Below are positions 48,365 to 56,214 of a stretch of 56,214 bases of DNA, piece by piece. The DNA is from Stentor roeselii (lineage: Eukaryota; Ciliophora; Heterotrichea; Heterotrichida; Stentoridae), in assembly GCA_006503475.1 (NCBI GenBank), contig RSEH01000289.1, positions 1 to 56,214 on the forward strand, read 5' to 3'. Both the position numbers and the translations under genes were made by a program. Each line of letters opens with the position of its first letter. Positions within the stretch are counted from its first letter, which is position 1. A model generated the notes under the pieces. The model did not search any database. It saw only the letters and a list, made by a program, of their open reading frames with translations, and was not told where the DNA came from.

Positions 48365-48741
48365 GACATTTTCCACATGCTTAAAGGAAAAAGTTCACTT
48401 CTATCATCAAGATTCCAAACAGTTATACTTGATATTAAAATACTAGCAGCAACATACCGTTGTTTGAAATAGCCACAGTACTAACCTGCCTCTAAATTCC
48501 AATCAATCTGAGTTCTTGCCTTCTCGATTCAAATTCCTTAAGGTAGTCGACCCATCTCGTGACCCACTGATAATAAACCGGCCATCAGCACAACTTTTTA
48601 TTGACAATCTCTTAATGTGAATTAAATCTAAGCTCTTCACTTTATTCAAGAAACTCCAAAAAACTGTAGAGTTCCCCTCTGGATATGAACGAATTTCCCA
48701 TCTGCAGTAAAAATTGATCGATAAGATCTATCAGATGGAAT
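48365..48741 (-). pseudogene. WD40 gene remnant, paralogue of the gene at 50619-52952
   Basis: Three readable blocks in different frames match consecutive parts of the intact WD40 protein. SIFTADGKFV corresponds to AIFTADGKYV; SCADGRFIISGSRDGS corresponds to ACSANGKFIISGSSDLS; RYVAASILISSITVWNLDDR corresponds to RYAASIFKSTVTVWNLDIR. The order is conserved on the minus strand, opposite to the intact gene. Several stops and frame changes lie between the blocks. The similarity is visible also in DNA (GTTTGGAATCTTGAT is shared). This is a clear duplicated and decayed copy. Confidence 0.8.
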
Positions 48742-50618
48742 CATTATTCTTGAATATTAATTTTTTTCGTTAAAATTTAGGATTTCTAAGGAATTTAAAT
48801 AAACGCATAAAATATATCCCCTCTTAGTGAAAAATTCAGATATCTGAGATTTTTTGTATTTTTATATTTGGTTCGGATTTATTTTGGGGAATATTTAAAT
48901 TTGTATTCTTTTGTACCTCTTAGTTATGCGAATATTCAGCAAGGTCTGACAACTATATTTCAGTATTGTTGGAAAATTTTAATTTGTATTTAGAGATAGT
49001 AGATACTGAAGTGATTAATCATTTCAGTTTCAAAGGTCATAATTTTATATAACAACACTAAAGAAAAGAGATACTGAAATATATAATCTGCCGTGGCTTT
49101 ATTCCCAGATGCTGATAAAGTATCATTAACTATTTTAAGATTGAAAAATTATAGAAAATATCAAAATTTTATTATTCAGACATTATTATATAATTTTCAT
49201 TCATCAATACTTCTTTTTGCAGTATTCGAATGCAGATTCAAGTAAAATGGAAGAGTGTTTTTAGAAATATTTCTTATTTTAATAAACTCTCCAAATTTTT
49301 CAACATAAAAAAAGTAATTATAAATTATAATCTTTGTAAAAATATTTATGTAAAAAATTTATTGTAAATTGAACTTTGCACTCTCTATCATCTATATTCC
49401 AGACTCAAATATGCCCATCTTCAAATCCATACTCAATAAATCTCCAAATATTAAAATTAAAGCTTAAATATGTATAGTTCCTCTTTCAATATCAAAAACT
49501 TTGAAAATTTAATTATATTCCAGATACTAAAACAAGTATTACTAGCTTAAATAATAACAAAATATAATCTTTTAATAAGGAATTTATTATTTTCATTATT
49601 CTTTTAAGTATAATCAACATTATAAATTATCTCATTTTTCAAGTTCGAAACTTTGAAAATCCGAATTTCTAGAATAACAAAAAATGATTATCTTCAGAAA
49701 TCTTTAAGTATTTTACTTGCAATTTAATTTTAATAAAACAAAATTTGATTTTCTCTGATTTGAAAAATTTCAAATTTGAGAAGAATTTGTTCGGACTATA
49801 TGTTATCAAATTTATTACAAGATTCTGTAGGCATTAAAAAAAGAGATCAATCATAACTAATGCAAATGTCTGATTTCATATATTATTTCTATAAATAAAT
49901 GTAGATATTTTGAAGAGACTGATGAGATATATATGTTGATTTAGTAAAGTTTATTTAGAGTCTTTGTGCTATCAGTTCAAAATCAATATGTTTTGATTAA
50001 TCTAGCTCATTAGTTTTACCTTAAGATTACTTGAATATCCATGATTAATCAATTAGCCAAGTCAAAATAAATAAATAAAGAATGATTATTGATCTATTAC
50101 AATATATTTTGTCATAAACCAATAACAAAATATTACTGATGATTTATTTAAGCTTTTTGAGATAAATGAAATTTAAAAAATAGAAGCGTGAATTCATAAA
50201 ATATTTTAAGAAATATTTGTGAGATGTTTGGCGAATTTCTCAATACAGATTTCGTCTTTGTAGATAAAAGTATGAGGATATATCTTTATTCAATAATTAG
50301 TTTTATATTTAAGCAAAAGATTTACATTAATTTCATTCCTTTCCTTTTCTCTTAAACTAAATCCGAGATTTTAAAATAAAATATCTCTTTATATCTATTT
50401 TAATTATTATCCCTTATTCAAAAATACTTCCAGTGATTCTTACTTCAAAGGCTTTATTGATTTGTATTCTTCGATGACTTCAGATTAAACTTTGCGCTAT
50501 TTATCCTCTTTACAACTTATAATGATGAAAATAACTCAAAAGTTTATTTTTGTTCTTTTGACATAAGTTTTAGATTTATAGATAACTCGAACATGGTAAA
50601 ATCCATCATAAAAATAAA
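48742..50618. other. AT-rich intergenic stretch
   Basis: Very AT-rich DNA upstream of the WD40 gene. No frame or RNA gene recognised. Confidence 0.4.
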
Positions 50619-52952
50619 ATGTACGATTATCAGTTACCTAGTTCGCTGGCTGCCCACGATTCAAGACCAAAGACACCAGATACCCAAGCTCTTCAAAATC
50701 AGGCCCAAAAAATTTTATACCAAAGAATAAAAAACTCTCATGAAGAGCAGCATTCATCAGATTGGACAACAATTATAAATCCTCCTTTCAATCATATTCT
50801 TTTCATGGCTGTATCGCCTTGTGGAATATTCGTCGTATTCGCAAAGAAACAATCAATACAAATCCTAAATATTCCAAAAAATCTTTTAGAGCCATATCTA
50901 GAAACATCGGATTGTATAAAGTCTCTGTATTTTTCACCAAATGGGTTATATCTTCTATGTGGATATCAAAAAATTATAGAAATTTTGGACTTTAAACAGA
51001 AAACCTTAAACTCAACTATACCGATGTCATCTGACAAGTCCTTCACAGCTATTTTCACTGCAGATGGAAAATATGTAGCATATCCAGATAAAACATCAAT
51101 AAACTTCTGGAGTTTCTTTGATAAAAAAGAAGAATTTAGGCTGAATGGACATGAAAAAGCTGTGATGTCGATTGCATGCTCTGCTAATGGAAAATTTATC
51201 ATTAGTGGATCATCAGATCTTTCAATTATTTTATGGAATTATGAAATAAGAAGAGAAGAATTCAAATTACTTACCAAACAAAAGCAAATAACAACTGTGA
51301 AAATTTCAGATGACGGCAGGTATGCTGCAAGTATTTTTAAGTCAACTGTAACAGTTTGGAATCTTGATATAAGAAGCGAAGTGTTTTCTTTGAAATTTGA
51401 CGAAAAAATTCATTCTTTCCCATTTTCACCTGATAATCAAACCCTAGCGATTTCAAGTGCATATGAAATAAAATTTTTTAGTATCAAGAATAGATGCAAA
51501 GAAAGGATATTTAATGAAAAGAGATTTGGATCTAAAGTAAATTTCAGTCCTGATGGAAAGATCTTGATTGGAAGTGAAATATGTCTTTGGAAAATTTCGA
51601 AGATACCTAAACAAATCATTTTTGATCATAATTTACAGAATGAATATATTAAATATATTCTTTTTACAAACAATGGAAAATATGTAGGGCTATTCAGTTA
51701 CTCTCAAGGATTGAGAATTTTTAACATAAAAAAAAAAAAAATCGAGTTTACTTTCAGAAATAAAAAGAAAAAAATTGATTCAATACAGGTTTCTGTTGAT
51801 GGTAATTATTTGGTTATTGTTGAAGAAGAAAGAAATTTAAGTATTTTTAACTTGAAAACAGGGGAAGTTATTTTTAGTATTACTGACTTTTATTGTAAAT
51901 TTTATACTATATCAAAAGATTTCTCTCTTTTTGGTCTTTGTACCGAATCGAAATGTTTTTCTGTCTGGAGTGTAATGAAAAATTTAGAAATATTTAAAGT
52001 TGAAACAAATAATATGCTTTATAATGTTCCTTCATTTTCTAATGATTGCAGGTTTGTTGCGTTAAGATTTATAGATGATTATATTGAAGTCTGGAATATT
52101 GAAAGTAGACGTAAAGAGTATAGTTTTATGAAATTAATGAAATGTATTGAAAGTATATACTTTACAAAGGACGATCTGTCAATAATTATTGTTGGAAGTG
52201 GTCCTTTCAGATCCATAACCCACATATGGAGTATTCTTTCTAAAACTCTAGTATTTACTATTGATAGTTATCAAAACATATGGATTAATGAGGACTATAT
52301 TATTACTGAGAAGCTTAAAATATTAAATTTTTGGAATATCAAAGGAAAATTTAAAGAATTGAGCATTTATTGTGAATCTATACCTTATAAAATTTTATAT
52401 AATGGCAAGCGTTTATCACTATTTTATGATAGCTATTGTGATATCTGGAAGATACAGGATTATCTAAAAGTGAAATGCAAGAATAATAGCAAATTATATT
52501 CTCCTATCTGTTTTTCGAAAAATAAGAAATTCGCTGTTAGTGGAGATGAAAATGTTTTAAAGTTCTGGAATGTTGATAAAGAAAAAGAAATTTTATCTTT
52601 CAAGGCGCATAAGAATTGGATACGAACTCTTTGTTTTTCTCATGATAGTCAATTTATTCTTAGTGGAGATGATGATGGTTGCGTCAAAATTTGGGATTTA
52701 AATGGAAAGGAAATTCACTGCTTTATAGGACATTCGAGCTGGGTTATCACTGCAGCTTTTTCTATAGATGACAGATTTGTTGTGAGTGGGTCGAATGACA
52801 GAATTGTTATATTGTGGGAAGTAGGAAGATATGAAGAATTGAAAACTTTTGAAGTATTTGAGAAAGAGATAAAATTATTATCTTTCACAAGAAGTGGAAA
52901 GTTTATTGTGGTCCAGCCAGTTGAAGAAGATTTAAGAGTTTTAAAGGTTTAG
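50619..52952 (+). CDS. WD40-repeat protein, two propellers, 777 aa
   Basis: After an about 70-residue N-terminal tail (SSLAAHDSRPKTPDTQ), WD40 blades fill the rest. Clear blades include FIISGSSDLSIILWNYEI, VNFSPDGKILIGSEICLW, FILSGDDDGCVKIWDLNG and FVVSGSNDRIVILWEVGR. Fourteen or so blades are expected, enough for two seven-bladed propellers; many central blades are diverged (ending in IFN or FWN instead of WD). WD40 propellers are protein-interaction scaffolds; no catalytic domain is fused, so function cannot be given. The C-terminal blades are the best conserved. A decayed inverted paralogue lies 1.9 kb upstream. No intron needed. Confidence 0.85.
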   Translation: MYDYQLPSSLAAHDSRPKTPDTQALQNQAQKILYQRIKNSHEEQHSSDWTTIINPPFNHILFMAVSPCGIFVVFAKKQSIQILNIPKNLLEPYLETSDCIKSLYFSPNGLYLLCGYQKIIEILDFKQKTLNSTIPMSSDKSFTAIFTADGKYVAYPDKTSINFWSFFDKKEEFRLNGHEKAVMSIACSANGKFIISGSSDLSIILWNYEIRREEFKLLTKQKQITTVKISDDGRYAASIFKSTVTVWNLDIRSEVFSLKFDEKIHSFPFSPDNQTLAISSAYEIKFFSIKNRCKERIFNEKRFGSKVNFSPDGKILIGSEICLWKISKIPKQIIFDHNLQNEYIKYILFTNNGKYVGLFSYSQGLRIFNIKKKKIEFTFRNKKKKIDSIQVSVDGNYLVIVEEERNLSIFNLKTGEVIFSITDFYCKFYTISKDFSLFGLCTESKCFSVWSVMKNLEIFKVETNNMLYNVPSFSNDCRFVALRFIDDYIEVWNIESRRKEYSFMKLMKCIESIYFTKDDLSIIIVGSGPFRSITHIWSILSKTLVFTIDSYQNIWINEDYIITEKLKILNFWNIKGKFKELSIYCESIPYKILYNGKRLSLFYDSYCDIWKIQDYLKVKCKNNSKLYSPICFSKNKKFAVSGDENVLKFWNVDKEKEILSFKAHKNWIRTLCFSHDSQFILSGDDDGCVKIWDLNGKEIHCFIGHSSWVITAAFSIDDRFVVSGSNDRIVILWEVGRYEELKTFEVFEKEIKLLSFTRSGKFIVVQPVEEDLRVLKV

Positions 52953-53933
52953 AATAGTTAAAATTTAATTACCTTAATAAGATGATTTAATTTTCAATGG
53001 TTAAACTTTTATAAAAGATGGTTGAATTCTAATAATTAGCTTAAGATCACTTAAATAAACCTTATTTTAATTGATATCTTTTTTTGTTGCTTTCATCGGT
53101 ATGCAGATCTTTTAAATTATAAGACATTATAAATAAATATGATGATTATTCAATTAACTGTTTCAAATATATTAGGTATTATTAATTGATTTATTGTAAT
53201 TAAAACACTGATCGCTAATTGCTTTATAATATTAAACAAGTGCAGATTATATTAAATATTACACTTATAGTTAAAGATAGCCCTTGAATAAAAAAATAAA
53301 GTTTGAGATTATTTGAGTACTATATAAACTTTCAGATCTAACACATAAAAAATATTGAAAGGCAGGCCAGAATACGAATATTAAAATTAGAAATTCAAAA
53401 TATCAAGCTGAAAGTGATATAGTCGGCGCCTCACAAAAGATTTTTTGTGAACCGAATTCCTAAAAATAACGAACGAAGTTTTAAATCGATTATAACTGAA
53501 AATCTTATAAAATTACAATAATTAGCTAGAGCTTGACTCAGAAAATTTTCAAGCCGACTAATTATTTATCATCATAGATGAACTTTATTAATCACTAACT
53601 TAAGCAAAAATTATTTAAACTTAATAAATTCACTTCGCTCCACCAGGATTTCTTTGAATCATATAATTTTTTATTTTCCTATAAACTACTTGCTTCAAGC
53701 TATGCTATTTCCTTTTCTACCATTATTTTTCTTGAGTTTGTCTTTGCCTGAAATTATTTGTTTCTTCATTTTCTAAAACGTGATTCGGTTCATTTAAACA
53801 GATTTGGATCTAATTACCCTAGTTTAAATTTAAAAATAAAATCAAATATTCTCATAATAAATATTCAAAATATTATATATAAATTAGCTTTAATCAAAAT
53901 GATTAAGACAAGATTTTTATGGTTATTGTTATC
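52953..53933. other. AT-rich intergenic stretch
   Basis: No gene. A perfect 7-bp hairpin with a GATT loop (CACAAAA ... TTTTGTG) lies near 53433-53450; no RNA family recognised. Confidence 0.4.
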
Positions 53934-54125
53934 TTAACTTCTAAAACTACATTTGCCTAGATATAATCCACCTTGACTCTTAAATACCGCCGATCCCATA
54001 TTTTTATCTTGGTTGTACTCTAAAACCTTTTCTCTTAAGCTTCCAATCAGCTGAGAAAGTGCTAAATTCATTAAAAGTCGCCTGCAATAATAGTAAGTTT
54101 TGTAATCACCTCTGCGAACAAGCAT
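53934..54125 (-). CDS. Uncertain small ORF, 63 codons
   Basis: An ATG frame whose open part extends upstream through basic codons (KRKRIRRCRTFR) to a TGA. Content looks protein-like (RRLLMNLALSQLIGSLREKV) but no family is recognised. Possibly a remnant. Confidence 0.25.
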   Translation of the reverse strand: MLVRRGDYKTYYYCRRLLMNLALSQLIGSLREKVLEYNQDKNMGSAVFKSQGGLYLGKCSFRS

Positions 54126-54368
54126 TGTTCTAAATGTTCTGCACCTTCTAATCCTTTTACGCTTTCAGTCTCAAGACTTTATTTTTTTTATGATCTTCTA
54201 TTAACGAACAGTCTTTTCTGAGTAAATATGTACGATTTAATGAAGATAAACAGCAAGGGACATTATTTTTCAAGGACCCCATGATAATTCTTGATAACTA
54301 TTAAGCCGTTGTGAAGATTTAGTATCTCAAATCAATCATTTCTGATTAGTGATCAGTAGAGAAACAAA

Positions 54369-55884
54369 TCATCTTAAAATCTTTTGATAAACAAGCAAAA
54401 TAAATAGAAGATTTTTCAAATAAATACCTACTCTTTTTTCAAGATCGCCACAATCAACAACAAAAATATCACCTCTAATCGTTTCACATAGTAAAATCGA
54501 CTTCAAAAGACACAAACTTGCAATCCGATAACCAAACTTTATCGATTTTATATCTTTCAATGATCTCAAACTGAAGAAGTAAATTTTATCAAATCCATAA
54601 ACAATCAAATTCAATTTTATTGAAAAACACAAGCACGATTGATTAATTTTGTTGAGTTTGGTTGATGTTATTGTTTTTGAAGAACAAATATTGAGCAGTT
54701 CAATCTCACAAATATCCCCTCCGAAGTAAAGGTTTTTTTTTGAAATTTGAAGACATAAATCTGTATATATTAATAGATTAAATGATTTTTTTACTTGAAA
54801 AGATTTTGAACACCAAAGTTTATAGAAGAGTCTAAAGAGCATGTTGCAAATAATCAAGTGTTTTTTGAAAAATCGTTTGAGTTTAATTGAGCAGAATGAG
54901 CTTTGAACTGCTCAACAAACACAGAGTTTTCGAATTTATAAACTGCACGCATCCATCTACATTCCAGTCATTAGGATCTCATGATCTTCATCAAAACTAC
55001 TGCAAACAACATTGCTTTTTAAATAAGCTTTTTTTCGAAGAGCTTGATTTGTTTAACTCAAACAAACTAATAATTCCATGTTCACAAACAAAATGAATTT
55101 GTTGAGTTTTGTTTTTGAATGATACGAATCGAACTGGTGAAGTTGTTTCAATCAAATAAATAATTGACGAGTTAGCGCAGTTCCAAATTCCGATAGTTGC
55201 ATCCTGGGATCCGCTCAAAAATGTTTTTGAATTTTTTATAAACTTTAAAGTATTTATTTGATCTTTATGACAATGAAAAACTGTTTTTAGTCTTTTTGTT
55301 TTAACATTCCATAAGCAAATCAACTTTTCACTACCACCTGATAATGCAAAATTTGATGAAGAATCAATAACAATAGTCAAAATATGTGACTTATGACATG
55401 AAAGGCTGCGATGTTTTGAAGAGTTTGCGCATTCCAAAACCTGATTTTCGAGTCGTAACACTCATTAAAATTTTATTATATTCTGAGAGACGTAATGATA
55501 TAATAGTTTGAGTTCTATTCTGAAGGAAATAATTAAATTCAAATTGTTTTCTTGTTTTAAGTATTTAAAGATTGTAATTTCTTTTAATGGTTGTTTGTTA
55601 AAGTGATCAATTATTTTTAAAAAAGAATTTGACTTATATTTAATATCAGATTGGTTATGAATTTTAGAATAAACAATCATTTTATAGGTATTTATACGCA
55701 AATTGATATCTATTTCAGAAGCATTATAGAATAAGTATTGTGGTAGAGTTACCCAAAACCAAATTAGTTCGTATAGAGACAACTTTAATAACTTGGATCG
55801 TCGAAGTAAATTTTTTTGTAATTTGATTGATGGATTTTGTGATTTATAAGTTTTAATAGTATGTCTTATTCTATAATCAATCAA
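54369..55884 (-). pseudogene. WD40/propeller gene with stops and frameshifts
   Basis: From 55884 down, one frame runs to TAA-TGA (55462-55467), continues in the same frame through two or three WD40 blades (FALSGGSEKLICLWNVKTKR; TFLSGSQDATIGIWNCAN) to a TAG near 54997, then shifts by one base for a short segment (FDEDHEILMTG), returns to the first frame (NVDGCVQFINSKT), and is followed by a further propeller-like frame at 54857-54369 (NLYFGGDICEIELLNIC; IRGDIFVVDCGDLEKRVGIY). No 15-nt intron accounts for the breaks. I infer a decaying WD40 gene; the first 139 codons (55884-55465) could belong to a separate small gene. Confidence 0.6.
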
Positions 55885-56214
55885 TTATTTTGAAATACTT
55901 TTGAATAGTTTAAGTAGTTGAATTATTCATATAGAATTTTGGGCTTAATTACAATATATTTTAAAATATAGAATTCGAATCTAGATTGGATAATACTTAA
56001 TATTTAAACTTGTTTGTTTGCTTCAAAATAACCATATATAAACTATTTATTTTAACTAAGTAAAGGTTAGTTAAGAGATCAACATCTGAATTTGAGTGAT
56101 GATAAAATCACACTTTCTTCACTCAAACTCAAATCTCTGTTTTTCTTCATAAAGTGTTTTAGTCCTTTCAAATTTTCTAATTTAACTTCATTCTCTTGTA
56201 TCTTAATATTTATT
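55885..56214. other. AT-rich terminal stretch
   Basis: 330 bp to the window end without a recognised gene. Confidence 0.4.

Noticed and set aside
48460-48620. GC-richer spot suspected as a structural RNA gene
   Set aside because: Reverse-strand translation showed it is part of a WD40 gene remnant.

Overview
The window looks like macronuclear DNA of a heterotrich ciliate, most likely Stentor or a close relative. The reasons are seven recoverable introns, each exactly 15 nt (GTA or GTG ... CAG/TAG), use of TAA, TAG and TGA as ordinary stops with no stop reassignment in the conserved genes, strong AT bias, and several cilium/basal-body genes. This assignment is inferred from gene structure; no database was searched.

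The layout is bipartite. Positions about 9.3-31.2 kb form a very compact block of conserved eukaryotic genes: a hypothetical protein, a CFAP119-like ciliary protein, two mini-genes, an SV2/SVOP-like MFS transporter, a gamma-tubulin complex protein (GCP5/6 type), a cyclic-nucleotide-binding-domain K+ channel, a TBC1D5-like Rab GAP, peptidyl-tRNA hydrolase, a Rab5-like GTPase, a long coiled-coil protein with 14-residue repeats, a CFAP97-like protein, a rhodanese/dual-specificity phosphatase, PTEN, and two hypothetical proteins. Gaps between neighbours in the 19-31 kb part are 1-86 bp and convergent stop codons can be directly adjacent.

The flanks (1-9.3 kb and 31.2-56.2 kb) are AT-rich and gene-poor. 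Intact genes there are a deneddylase (SENP8/NEDP1), a poly-RING cysteine-rich protein, a 2390-residue Notch-repeat/beta-helix/multi-pass membrane protein, and a two-propeller WD40 protein. Between them lie decayed coding remnants: an RBR ubiquitin ligase with two in-frame TAA codons, a frameshifted multi-pass membrane module, two WD40 remnants (one clearly derived from a paralogue of the intact WD40 gene), a truncated B-box gene and several smaller islands.

Functional themes in the dense block are cilium/microtubule organisation (CFAP119, GCP5/6, CFAP97, coiled coil), endosomal traffic (Rab5-like, TBC1D5-like) and phosphatase signalling (DUSP, PTEN). I saw no tRNA, rRNA, CRISPR array or transposon that I could support.
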